Shown: positions 1-11,096 of the stretch, piece by piece
Layout: each line of letters opens with the position of its first letter
Position numbering within the stretch: position 1 is the first letter of the stretch
Assembly (NCBI GenBank): GCA_032718475.1
Contig: JAUCBJ010005018.1
Location: forward strand, 1 to 64,000
Reading direction: 5' to 3'
DNA length: 64,000 nucleotides
Source: Nemertoderma westbladi
Lineage: Eukaryota; Xenacoelomorpha; Nemertodermatida; Nemertodermatidae
The notes under the pieces: model-generated
What the model was told of the DNA's origin: nothing
Databases searched by the model: none
Seen by the model: only the letters and a program-made list of their open reading frames with translations
Position numbers and translations under genes: made by a program

Positions 1-56
1 CGATTTTCCCCTGGAGAGAGATCAATTTTGTTTGCATCGAATAACCCCCCTATCTG
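1..56. repeat. Short dispersed repeat, copy 1 (cut by window edge)
   Basis: This stretch has the pattern cga-tt-cccctggagag, then a T-rich spacer, tcgaa, a C-run and ctatctga. The same arrangement recurs in the same orientation at 18898-18975. It is probably one end of a longer dispersed element whose remainder lies left of the window. No coding potential is seen. Confidence 0.45.
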
Positions 57-1954
57 AATCGACATCATAATGTCCAAACAGCAAACAATGATACAGCTAA
101 CGTACCAAATTCAACAATATAAATTATTGATTTGATTGCTCTTTACAGTTACAGAATAACTTTTCCAATTTACAGAAATTGGGTAACAGCTTTAAATCCA
201 GTTGGATTTACTGTTGGACCTACTGTCTAATGAAATACTGTACAGTCAGTCAGTATATTTCTGCTTTGGCATAAACGAACTTTTACCTCAGCAAGCTAAC
301 AACCATATGAAGCTGTCAGTTTGCCTGAAATATAAATAATATACAGCCAGCTGTGTGAGTGGAGTTAAATCTGAATCAATCATTTGTTATTTTTAAGAAG
401 ACAGTAAAGGGAAAGTGTCCTACTGGTAGACTGGTAAACATCACTCCCGCTTTTCATTTAGTATTGATTCTTCCCCCAAGTTTGTCCTTCTTCCTTCAAT
501 TGGGTTCATCAGTAAAACAGAGATCAAAGCGCCCTATCGCGAATTCATCAGATAAAAACAGTAAGTGGATCAATCGAAATTATTGTTTCTTTTCAACCGG
601 AAAGAGCTGATAGAATACTCCCTGTCACTTTGTGAAGCAACGGCCGTCTTTTCCACGGATTAATAATAATATAAGTCATGATTACAAATTTCATTGCTTT
701 ATTTCAATTGGATCAATCTTTTCTGTGAGGACTTACTGTATGCAGAATCTTGCGTTTTATTGCGAGGAACATCTCTCGTCCCACTTACTGATAGGGACCA
801 TTGTATTAATAATTCCCATGCCAGGTGGGAGAGCTTTCATGTCCATGAAATCTTCTCATGGCAACAAGGGTTCAGGATAAAGGTTCAGCCGTAGAATAAA
901 TCCACATACTTTATAGGAAAGTTCTAGGAAATTCGGATCACCCGGAATAGATTCTATATAAACAATGACTTGCTAATTAAATTCTCTCACGGCCGGATTA
1001 TGCTCTGATTATTCAGATGCTCGAGAATAAATTATGGGACCCACTTCCTACAAGTTACACAAATTTGGTTTAAACTATTTAATTCTTACCTATTTACAAA
1101 ATAGTAACATTCTCACATGATAGAAACGAAACAACATAAGTTCAACCAAAATATTAGCTACCTCAATTATTGTAGAACACGCATTAGAAATTGGATAATC
1201 TTTTAGGTTCATTAAGCCAAGAAATGCCTGTTTACCACCACCGCGGACGGGTGGTCTTCTACAGTAAACCCTTCCGACGAACTCCCATGGACAACTGAAC
1301 AAACATAATAAAAAGTGGGTGGGTTTGTGGGTGCAGGCACAGTAAGCCCTTTGATTTATCCAACTGCATTACCATAATAAACTTGCACATAAAACCGGAG
1401 CTAAACAACATATCACTTCTAAATATTCAGAATATTCTGTTTGAAGGCAACTTTTGTTAGATTTCTTGATTAGATAAATGACTCATTTCCTTTACCATGG
1501 AGATCTGCTACTTAGGAGGATGACACACCTTTTAGGTTCTTTTATTTGAACCTTAAGGGCAAGGTTGCACTATCGGGTGCCCTCTATATTCCTGCTTCGT
1601 AGGAGCAAATTTTTCCTTGGCAGGAGGCGTAATGAGGTTAATACTTTTTAGGAGTCAACAACTATCTAAGGAAGAGTAACCTGCAGTCAAACTACTTAGG
1701 GGATTTGTTATGTGATAATCACTTTTCTTCTTAGACAGCAAGGACAGAGGCTTATAATGGAAAGAAGGAATAAGGGAAAAAAAGGAATTTTAATTGTTCG
1801 TAAAAAAATGAATTAAACGACGTTGAATATTATGTTTTTCCACAACCATAACCTTGAAGGAACAAATTATATTATTAATTTTAAGGTTAAATATATTAAT
1901 TGCTACTGTCGAGTACACACGTTTGATACATTTTACTGACGAAGCGTTTTAGGG
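57..1954. other. Non-coding AT-rich DNA, nothing recognised
   Basis: Only short unconnected reading frames occur on either strand. None has a recognisable motif or plausible splice context. No repeat array or RNA gene was seen. Confidence 0.6.
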
Positions 1955-2660
1955 TATCACTACTATACCATTTGCTAATGATGTTGTTACACATTATATC
2001 AATGAATTGTTGCTGCACGGAAGGAATATGGGAGAGCTGCACAGTTATTTTTATTACTGTTCAGCTCGTTTGTTTGTTGGCCAAATCGAGGACTATAGGC
2101 TTTATAATATCGATAGGAAAAAGTAAAAGTGTATTACTAAAGGTAGGAGGTATAAATGCTACAGACACAATAGACATGGTTTCACACGGCTCCATCATGA
2201 GCGATAAAGCTGTGTAACATCCTTATGGCTCTCGGTGGTCCTCCCTGCAGTCACGCATGGGTGCAATATTTTCACACCCACCGAGAATGGTGCCGTTCTA
2301 GAACATGTTCGCAAATGTCGCGCCTTTTATTTTAAACTGTGGTGTGGAGTAAGCAAGATCTCCTCCTCCACTGCGATACTAGACGCCGTAGACAACGTCG
2401 TCAACCCCGATTGCGACATCAGGTTGGGAGGCCTGTCCGGCTTCCGCCGCCGTGCAGCGGCGTTGCTTCTCTCCTTTGCAGCAGTCCCAACTGTTGAAAG
2501 CGGATGATGGTTGCATCTGCTTGCTGTGCAACAATCCGGCTGACACTAAATTGCACTTCAAATCTTGCCCCGGCATTCCCCCTTGCGCGACTGATCTTCG
2601 ATGCGCTCCTTTTCCTTCTCACCCTGGGTCTCCCCAAATAATTATTTTTTATCGCTGTTT
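1955..2660 (+). pseudogene. Decayed LINE reverse transcriptase C-terminal half (family A)
   Basis: This is a broken non-LTR retrotransposon ORF2 on the plus strand. At about 1961-1990 a degraded YADD box reads FANDVV. From 2235 the frame reads VLPAVTHGCNIFTP and YFKLWCGVSK, resembling the post-RT region of LINE polymerases. After a frame change the C-terminal cysteine motif CICLLC...H...CPGIP appears (2512-2580), spacing CX2CX8HX3C. The minus-strand remnant at 45770-46960 shares the lead-in DNA, the KLWCG-SK block and the same cysteine motif, so both belong to one family. The part before 2219 is less certain. Frames change at least twice and it cannot encode an active enzyme. The LINE clade cannot be fixed from this fragment. 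Confidence 0.7.
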
Positions 2661-3080
2661 GCCATATGTTAATCGCCTTATATTTTTCTGCCACTGTATA
2701 TTTAAATTATACGAATTCATTCGTAGGCTACTTACTGTATTGTATATATCCTATCTTATACTATCTTATATATACTATCTTACTCGTATGAGTGTTACCC
2801 TGTTATCTATTTGTATTATTATTTAACTATAATATTCCGTATGTTATGGGATTAAAAGAAATTCATTTTTCATAGCAATGGGGTTAGTAGAGAACCCTGT
2901 TTAACTCCTTTTGACATGGGAAGCCAATGCCGGCCAGATCTATGATATGGTCAAACTTAAGATGCTCTATGGTACACATCCCTTAAAACTACACCCATTT
3001 TTAGGGGGTCGGAGCCCCACTCTAATTAGATTATATCCAAGAATTATCCCCCATATACATGAATTCATATAACAGTCGTT
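2661..3080. other. AT-rich DNA between two LINE fragments
   Basis: This stretch contains TATCTTA-type simple sequence around 2745-2790 and no reading frame with a motif. Its first part may be the decayed 3' tail of the upstream LINE fragment. Confidence 0.4.
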
Positions 3081-3475
3081 CTAGAAATACTGTGACGCTG
3101 GGAATTCCTATGTATAAACACAACGCTCGGTGAGCGCGCCCGTGCCAGTATCGGGACCCACATTGTGGAATAAACTACCATCTAAAATAAGTTCCGCAAC
3201 ATCTATTGAAATATTTAAGAAGAAACACAAAACTCATTTATTCGATAAAGCTTTTCCAACCCAATACTAATTAACTACATTTTTTTACTTATTTTTATTT
3301 ACTTATTTTTACCGAACAATTTTAATTTGCCTTACTTTGTTTTCGTATTTTGAATTAAGTACTTTATTTATGTCATTGTTAACTCGAAATTTGCAGCGCT
3401 TAGAGTCTAATTTTAAATTTAAGTGTTTAGCGCTATATAAATATAATTGGATTGATTGATTGAATGAATTGAGTC
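3081..3475 (+). mobile_element. LINE ORF2 C-terminus plus 3' tail (family B)
   Basis: Reading 3118-3270 gives a fragment ending in a stop, with WNKLPSKI, IFKKKHKTHLFDKAF and a short C-terminus. This W-N-x-L-P ... F-K-x-x-L/H-K-T-H-L-F pattern is the usual end of CR1/L2/Rex1-type LINE polymerases. A frame change near 3125-3132 separates it from related codons just upstream. The 3' UTR follows with AGCGCT at 3395-3400 and 3429-3434, then an ATTG-type tail near 3450-3470. The 15-mer from 3429 (agcgctatataaata) also occurs at 21341 in another LINE tail. This is a 5'-truncated, inactive copy, which is usual for LINEs. Confidence 0.75.
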
Positions 3476-5792
3476 AATAAAACATTAGAATTATAGCGAT
3501 TTACATCTCAAAATTGACACCTTAGTATTATGATAATTTTTCAAAAATTTTGGTGAAATTTAAAACGGTTCTCAGATTTGGAATCTCAAAATTAACAATG
3601 ATGTAAATATTTGTGGAATCCTTGGACAACCAGCTTTCCACTAGAACTTACAAATCACTATAAGGTTGAAGAATAACTGCGGTGTAACTGGTGCAATTTC
3701 GCCGGAGACACTTTTTTCAAACGCCTGTAGCTAAAGAATGAAAGCGAAAACAAAAATTCTGGTTCACCCAGTCAGGAGGAGGGAGGTGAATCTGGCTCTG
3801 TTTCAAATTTCATGCAATCTCATTACGGTTTGTAAATTTTTTTTTTTTGGGGGGGGGGGGGTGGGGGGCGGCATGTATCTAAATAAAGAAACATGGTATA
3901 TAAACATGTGCTATATATATTTCAAGTATACTACCGGAAACAGTGAGTGTTGGTCGTTGGGAATTTATGCAAAGCAATGTCGAAGTTTCACTACTGTCAG
4001 CTATACGTACATTATTGACTGATTGACAAAGAATTGAGAAATTATAATCGGCATGGCCTTGTATAATTGGCGTGGCTGAGGCCATTTATGATGGGTGTGG
4101 AAATGGACTGAGTGATCCTTGAGAAAGATCAATAAGTAATTGAAATAAATATATAATTGTGATTGAGGTGGTTTAGTCGCCTCGCCCAGTTCAGTAGAAT
4201 TCCTAAGCACCTTTAATTTATTACAATGTCTTTGTTATAAAACTGATGGTATTTTGTTGCTGCCACTCATTTATACAAAGAGAGAAACTATTATTTTATT
4301 TTAATATCATTTAATTGTTTGTCGAAGCATAAAAATTCCATATCTAAAATTTAAGGTGCACGATTTAGAGTTAGGAATAGCTAATTTACAATCAAATAAA
4401 AAGAAATAAAATCAGAAACAACGCATTAGGTAAGTACTGTACATATACCGGATGTACCACGGTAATAATTACATCGCTGCTGCCTACATTTATGATCTGC
4501 CTCGACTGTATGGTGAAATCCCGTCAGACCCCACCCAAAACTCGGTCAGCCAAACACTCCAAAACCGTATTCCTTAATGTACATCTTTATTTGGATGATC
4601 TGCCATTCGAATGAGTATCCAATATAATCCCCGATAACAGCGATAAAAAAACACAACGTTGTACATCAATACTAAACTGTAAAATATTAGGTGCCATGCA
4701 CTAAATTTTATGTTGCCCCAACAACTAACATAACTTTATAGTTGCATTCCTTGAAACTACATTTATTGTATTCAACGTTCCTGAAAACACCAAAAAAGAT
4801 CAAAATGATACAGTTGCCACGATGCATCTTGCTTGGCAGAACTCAAATTTCGTAATTTGGCCAATTTAAAGTTGTTAACATATTGTAGTTCATATAACCA
4901 TGAACTTCTAGTGCTTATTACATAGTATTTATTTCGAATATCATCGTATGACAGTTAGACTAATAATATCCCACTTCATAATTATTTATGTTTGCAAGAT
5001 CACAATGAAGATGATAGAGTGAAGGCGTGATGCACAATGAATATAGTAAGCATCACAATGTTCGCCTATATACTTTGGCTAACTGCGTCAATTTACAAAC
5101 GATGTTTGTACCACGCCGATTGTTTTCACATAAGTAGTTTATGATTAATTACAACGTTTTGCTTGCCAAAATCTCAAGTTCCCGTTGAAAAGAATTCCCC
5201 ACTCATAGCCTTTACTTGTATTCGACAAATGAAGGCTGCTGTAGCATAAATTAGGATTATGTTATGTTATAAAGCACACCGCATTGAACATTAGCGGTTC
5301 ACAAGTTAATGTTTAAATGATTGATTATATTTTAAAACATTAGGTGTTGGTTAAATCGTTTTAGGTTGTTAAATATTGATAAAATATCCAGAAGATCATG
5401 TTATTATATTATAAAGGCATGATTAATTAGAGATAAATCGATAAAGTAAGTAATCTAGTTGTTCTGTTATGTAAGTTTATGTTCAAAGAATCCTCAATAA
5501 TTAGGCCTGGTTTATACGAGCAAGTAAGTTTTCATGTGGTAAGATCTTTCTATATTTCTCACATGGCAGGACAGATTTCTTGCGGGCAGCACAACATTAT
5601 TTTTACTTTTTGTTGATATGCCTATTTTTGGCCGATTGAATAACTACCTATTAACATTAACACCATCAGACAATTCCATCCGCAACTTCTGGCTTCTGCA
5701 ACTGACTGAATGCCACCCCTCCAGGAAAACTTGAGGACTAGACTAAGACGCGATGCGATGACGACCAGCAGCAGGCTTGCAAAGGCAGCAGC
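3476..5792. other. Non-coding AT-rich DNA
   Basis: No gene-like frame is visible. A T-run followed by a G-run and more G-rich sequence lies at 3837-3870 and could form G-quadruplex structure. Everything else looks like unique AT-rich intergenic sequence. Confidence 0.55.
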
Positions 5793-6110
5793 TTGACGCA
5801 CATTCAGCAGTTCATGTTTGACTCTGATGTGTGCGCCCCACATATATGTTTATGCGGCGCCGATGTGGATTTTTCATGTCACCTTGTCTGCCATCACACA
5901 AAGAGTCGCCATGATGTCCATCATAACAATGGGAATGAGCCAATTCACTTCACCGCGTTTTCACAACAGATGGAGGAGTCCCTTCCACCCCGAAACCAAA
6001 TCAACGCAACGGCATCTCCCGGAGTGATTGGAAGCATCCAGACTGTATGACTTTATTAAATTGCTCGCCAGGTTAGCCTTGAGCTTGATGGGACTTTGCC
6101 TGGACTAAAG
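5793..6110 (+). pseudogene. LINE polymerase C-terminal fragment (family C)
   Basis: Frame 1 from 5793 reads FDSDVCAPHICLCGADVD, followed by a degraded H-rich block. This matches the LC-x-PH-x-C-x-CG-x-x-VD motif seen near the C-terminus of many marine-invertebrate LINE polymerases. After one frame change near 6020 it reads SRSDWKHPDCMT and then a W-D pair, matching the family's R-S-D-G-K-R-P-D-G-M-T ... W-D block. Together these show a third LINE family, different from the pieces at 1955 and 3081. Internal stops and frame changes mark it as dead. Assignment rests on motifs known from the family, not on a search. Confidence 0.6.
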
Positions 6111-7463
6111 ACAGACAGACGATCTCATACACTATACTTGCTATAACATTTCAGCCCATCCCCGTGGAGACACTTGGTGGATTCGGACTAATGACCTGGC
6201 TGCAATCAACGACGTCTCAGAGATTACCCGACCAACGAACGAATGGGATCGAAGGCTGGGAACGCGGCTTGTATCCGTGAATCCTTCGATTATACCCATC
6301 CAACCCCATATCGTGAACTGCCACAGTCATAATCTATATCTAAAGCTCAAATTGTTTATGTATGTATGTATGTTTGTTTGTTCCTTTATCTCCTCCTAAA
6401 CTACTGGCTCTCGCGATATGAGGAAAATACGTCTAAATTCTAGGTAAATAAATTCTCTAAATTCTCAGTAAAGGTATGGGCGAATGTGAATTATTACTAA
6501 TTCCAGGTGAATGAATTTTAGTGATAATGTAGGCTTTCAACTGTATTACTGTACTGTTGTACTGTAGGATAATAATAATGAATGGAGAGGGACCCAACTA
6601 CTACTGGTGTCTTTGCTTGAACACAGTTAATAAAAAGCCAGCTATAATAACAAACAAACGTATTGTAGTTGGGATTGAATAAATTGGAGGTGGGTGAAGG
6701 ATAAATAATGATAAATAATCATATCTAATCATCATTTATTAAATTCGTCGATTATAAAGTAGAGCAAAATGCTTGCATTATAAGGATTTTGTATTATACG
6801 ATTTTTTGTAAAACAGATTTTGACTTTGATTAAGTTAAATTCGTTTGATACAAGTCTCCAATTCTTCGCATCAGCCCCCAGTGTTCTGTCTTTACAAAAG
6901 TTACTTCTGCTTTGTGACAAAAATGAACACGTTTCATTTCATCGTCCGATGTTTGCTAAACGAACTTCATAGAAACCCCCATCGGCAATATTGGATGAAT
7001 AGAGCAGACTGTTGAAAAGCATGCTAGTTAAATGACAGTTGACCCTTCTTCATGTTTTAGTCAACTAGCGCAGACAGGACCACCAATTAGTGTGTACAAC
7101 TTTTCCAGGGATTAGCCGTTTCCTATTAGGTTAACGGCTTTATATATTATTATTTTTCTCTAAACACAGCATTTGATTGATGTGTTGAAAATATTAAATA
7201 CCGTATTTCCAAACATAAACCTTCTATTTCTTGCTATACACATTATCTTCAAATGTATTGTATTTCTTCATTAATGAAATATTAATTAATATTCATATTT
7301 ATAAGAAGTTATTCATATTATTAATAAATATCACTAAAATATATTTACTAATTATGTAGAGTTGTTGACTAGACTTAGCATCATCCTAATCTGTGATCGT
7401 GATCTCAGCATGTTCTCTTTATCATTACTGCATTAGCCTTGTTGATTTTATTTAAACTCTATC
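6111..7463. other. Upstream flank of the GPCR gene
   Basis: This is AT-rich non-coding DNA containing a short TATG/TTTG microsatellite at about 6357-6384. It should hold the receptor promoter and any 5' UTR. A TATATATT string near 7140 is the only TATA-like element noticed, and in such AT-rich DNA it is weak evidence. No upstream coding exon was recognised. Confidence 0.5.
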
Positions 7464-8018
7464 ATGGATTTTTCAGCAGATAACTTTACTTTCAATGATT
7501 CTGCCCTTTATAATGGACTCAACAGTACTTCATCATACATGACAACAAAGGCAATTCTATCTACATCAACGGCCGTAACTTCTTATTGGGGGACAGTAAG
7601 CCAATGGAACAGGACTTCTACTACCGAATCTAGCAGTCATCCCCAGCTCTGTTACGATGTGGACTGCGACCTCGTACTGTGGATAATTCTCCCTAAGCGA
7701 GTTATTAGTTGTCTAGTCGGGACACTCGGTAATATATTGGTGCTTCTTGTACATCTTCTGAAGCAAAACAGGATCGCGATCGATTACTTTATGATGGCTC
7801 TCTCGCTGACCTCTGCGCTAATCTGTTGCATCGTGGAACCGCTGCTACTGAGATGGCTGTTTACGGAGCAGAAAGTTTCTTGTATCTGTGAGGACCCGGG
7901 GTTCCTCCCATACTTCTACGACGCTCTCGATATGTCCAGCCTATTGTTGTTCCTCTGCGTTGCCGGCGAGAGGTTCTGGGCAATCAGCAGACCTCTAAGG
8001 GAAAATATGAAAATGACG
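7464..8018 (+). CDS. Rhodopsin-like GPCR, coding exon 1 (N-terminus to TM3)
   Basis: Encodes residues 1-185 of a plasma-membrane seven-transmembrane receptor expected to signal through heterotrimeric G proteins. The extracellular N-terminus of about 75 residues carries four N-glycosylation sequons (N7, N11, N20, N49). TM1 is about residues 76-98 with the class A GN pair (N90), TM2 about 107-131, and TM3 about 148-172 with Cys140 at the position of the conserved TM3 cysteine and ERF (169-171) in place of DRY. The exon ends after 185 whole codons at a good donor, ACG/GTTAGT (GT at 8019). It continues in phase 0 into 48086-48895. The ATG at 7464 is chosen because it opens the longest frame and is followed by G. 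TM2 lacks the usual Asp2.50. The ligand is unknown, and I do not recognise a named family. Confidence 0.85.
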
Positions 8019-8689
8019 GTTAGTAAAGCAAACAAATCTGCTTTTATTTATAGGGCCTACCGGTACTGTATAATACTACTATATACTGTATAATGTTTAA
8101 AATTTACTATTCGGCAAATCTATCATATTTATTCTTTTTGTTAAAGATAAATTTGAATGTGAACCAAATTGCAACTGTTTTTTACTAAGGCCATTTTGAT
8201 GTATTGATAAAGTATTGTTATTATGGTTAATGAGGTATACGGGGTTCCCATACAACCTGGTTCAGTGTGATTTAAACCGAAAATATTCCTGTCTTTTAAA
8301 TGAATTTATTTTCCAAATTGATAATTATTGTTGCCTGAAAAGTCTGTAATGATGGACCTCCTAGAATACTGAAATAGAAACCTAAACCAATACAGTCAGC
8401 ATGGTACGCCTAGCCTGTGGTTTAAACATGTTAATGGGATTGGGATATATACTTTACTCTATGAAGAAGGTGAGAGAGAGAATGTTTCCATTGATGGTAA
8501 CATTACTTTACAAATTATCAGACATTGTGGTCCTATACCACAAATTCTTCTCACCACTTCCACCACTAAATTACTACAACAGTATACACTGATGGGATCA
8601 TTGTATTTGGATGTCGGATATCCAACTCAAGCCCAGAAGTGTGGGAGTTCTTTACTTTACTGTCCGCGTCTCATATTAGCATTATATAT

Positions 8690-9036
8690 CTATCACATTA
8701 TGTATATGTGTATGTGTATGAATATGTGTATGTATATGTATATGTAAAAGTAAAAAATAGTAAATTATCTTCGGCCACTAGGCCAGGGATTACGCACAAA
8801 GTCTGAAGACTTATTTCCAGTGCGGTCCCCCCAGAAATTTACACCCCAGAGGAAACTCCAGTACTCATTTAGCTACCACTTAAGATGCAAAGTAGAGAGA
8901 GATGGATGCGCCCTGGCTGGTCCCTTTAAAGCATTCGTGCCGAAACGAAAACTACCCTGGCTCATGTGAGTATCGAACCCACGACCTTCGGGAGATGTGA
9001 ATTCAATGCAACCACTACACCAAGATGGAACCTTGG
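8690..9036 (-). mobile_element. tRNA-derived SINE
   Basis: On the minus strand the head at 9036-8965 carries both RNA polymerase III promoter boxes. The A box TGGTGTAGTGG lies around 9010-9021 and the B box GGGTTCGATAC at 8980-8970, separated by about 30 bases as in tRNA genes. A body of roughly 220 bases with no tRNA fold follows. The element ends in a TACATA-type simple tail (8746-8690). It is not a functional tRNA gene: the acceptor and anticodon arms do not pair convincingly and the element continues far beyond tRNA length. Copies would be moved by a partner LINE. Target-site duplications were not identified with confidence. Confidence 0.75.
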
Positions 9037-9855
9037 AACTATGTGAAGAACTCCAATTCCTACGATTCCATATGAAAAGTAATTCCATGAAACTTTAAAT
9101 CATTATGTATTCAATCAATGATAAGAGACTGCATTGTACCGTACTATTAAATATAAATTTATAAATAAGAGTAACGTAATTAGTATGATTGACAGTAATT
9201 GGCGCTGTCAAGCGTTCAATGTATCCGCGACCATAATAAAATGTGAAAGAAACGGGGACCGCGGCCCATTGATGGTCGAGATACTGTAATCAGATTAGCC
9301 AAGCTTCACGAATGAGGGACGTATGATTGGTTTTGTGGAGAAATCTAGAACCCTAATTAGGTTGAATTAACGCCATTGCGGAACACGCATGTCCCAAATG
9401 ATTTACTGTTTCTTATAAACATTGTTAACCGCTATCAGTTATGATCACATTGGGGAACCGAGCATGACTATTTATTTTGAACCTTTGTTAGCGGTCACGT
9501 ATCTCTAGTCCTCATTAAAGATGGCGAAGTAACTAATATTTTTATCCCTGCTGTGACAAGCCATAATTATGAATGTTTTGTCAAGTAATCCGTCTGACTT
9601 TCTGTCATGAACAATAAGGCCGTAGGAAACCAAGAATCTAAGTTTCTGTGAAAATTTTGCTCGATGCAGAATTTGGCGATAGGTATTTAATGAATCCTGT
9701 CAATTTCATATCCAATGATGTCCTGCGATTGATAATTCCTGCAACAACCAAACAACACGTTCGTGGGGACTTCGCGCAGCACGAGGCCTAGTTATTATAT
9801 ACAAATTAAAATGCAGCGACTGTATCACAAAATCAGGTTTTGAGAAATTTACCCA
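9037..9855. other. Intronic unique sequence
   Basis: This AT-rich sequence has no frame, repeat array or RNA gene that I can support. Confidence 0.5.
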
Positions 9856-10050
9856 CACCACCAATCAATCAAAGAAAGGTGGACAGTACGTGTTCACCCC
9901 TTTTAATCCCCCCCCCCCCCCCCCCCACCCTTCCCAACCACCAATACATAACCGCGACATCTACCACCCACGGAAGGGTAGCACGAACTTATTTCCAATC
10001 GCACGTTAAATATGCAAAGCCAGGTGGTTTATAGGAATATAATAAACGCG
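9856..10050 (+). repeat. Dispersed repeat D1, copy 1, with poly-C core
   Basis: The sequence from ccaatcaatcaaag through a run of about 19 C (around 9908-9926) to caggtggtttataggaatat is repeated at 11097-11815. Both copies share cagtacgtgttca, ccaatacataaccgcgacat and gcacgaact. The C-run sits where the second copy carries the CCCAC pentamer array. The nature of the element is unknown. It has no coding capacity. Confidence 0.7.
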
Positions 10051-10300
10051 AGTACTCGTTTTCATTATAAGCCTCTTTGCGTTCGTCCTGTTTTGTATTT
10101 AAATATATTTCTTAAACGCAGGCTAGGACGATCTTTATAATAATAATAACTAGGGATGCGATCAATATGTGAAGCCAGGTGGTTTATATAATAATTTAGT
10201 CAACGCAGTACTCGTCTTCATTATATGCCTCGTTGCGCTCGTCGCTTGTCCTGTTTTGTCATAAAATATTTTTCCTAAACGCAGACTGACGATCTTTATA
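10016..10300 (+). repeat. 155-bp tandem duplication
   Basis: aagccaggtggtttata ... agtactcg ... cctgttttgt ... gacgatctttata occurs twice, with caggtgg at 10021 and again at 10176, a spacing of 155 bases. The copies differ by several substitutions and small indels, so this is not a recent event. The first copy overlaps the right end of dispersed repeat D1. Confidence 0.65.
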
Positions 10301-10874
10301 CAGTTATAACTATGCGAAGTTTCGAAACTGTGCGAGTAACTGTTGATACATCTATGTGGAGATGTGTGATATGTGGAGATGTGTGATACAACGCCAACGC
10401 ATCTTATGCCGATGTAGTAATATGGGTATTGAAATAATATTAAATCAATGTACACTCTTAAAGCTGCAGCGAAAAAATGTAGCTAATTTCCTAGGTTACA
10501 TATAAAATAATAATATTATTTTTAAGAACATTAATTTTACTACTTTGCAAAAATTCAATTAAAAAATAACCAGACATATACATTGTGGAATAAACTATTT
10601 CAGATAAGCCTACACAACAGCCATACCATGGATGGTATTTATGTTATTATATCTGTCATTTAACTGAGATAGCAATAGTAGTAATAGTCGAACGGTTATG
10701 CGGCCCGTCCAGCCTATAATAAACACAATTCAGTGATTGGGCTGGAATAGCAATACTATGGTTGCCTCTATTACAATTCCTCTCAGGTTAGTCTACAGCC
10801 ACAACTCCCAGCAGCTAGCTCCACACCAGCAGAGACTTGACCAATAATGGGAAGGATTAAATTTGTACTCAATA
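10301..10874. other. Intronic sequence, possibly start of repeat D2
   Basis: No gene is visible. The stretch about 10785-10874 shows scattered similarity to 13130-13280 (cccagcagctagctcc versus cccagcaactggctcc), so dispersed repeat D2 may begin here rather than at 10875. Confidence 0.4.
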
Positions 10875-11096
10875 ATTGTGCGGTTTAATTACGTTTAGAT
10901 CAATTAAAGACACATTTATTAAAGCAAATCACTTAAACTAATTAAAAACTATAATAGAATGGCGTATGGGGATTATATCTGTATAATTTTTAAGTATAAT
11001 TATTTAAATCTTATACTGTAAAACAATTAATTTCCTTTAAAAGGCAGGTTGAAAATGGTGTTTTCACCGTAATCAACTTAATTAACTAATTAACCG
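10875..11096 (+). repeat. Dispersed repeat D2, copy 1
   Basis: About 220 bases from tttagatcaattaaagacac to cttaattaactaattaa are nearly identical to 13283-13500, same orientation, with only a handful of substitutions. There is no coding frame. It abuts dispersed repeat D1 copy 2 directly, suggesting nested insertion. Confidence 0.8.

Noticed and set aside
8401-8592. Small hydrophobic frame as an extra receptor exon
   Set aside because: The two flanking exons already give continuous TM1-TM7; the frame does not fit between TM3 and TM4 and lacks matching splice sites.
8965-9036. A tRNA gene on the minus strand
   Set aside because: A and B boxes are present but the arms do not pair and the element runs on for more than 200 bases with a simple tail, as in a SINE.
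10579-10620. LINE fragment (attgtggaataaacta resembles 3163)
   Set aside because: Similarity is limited to about 16-20 bases and the downstream codons do not follow the LINE pattern.
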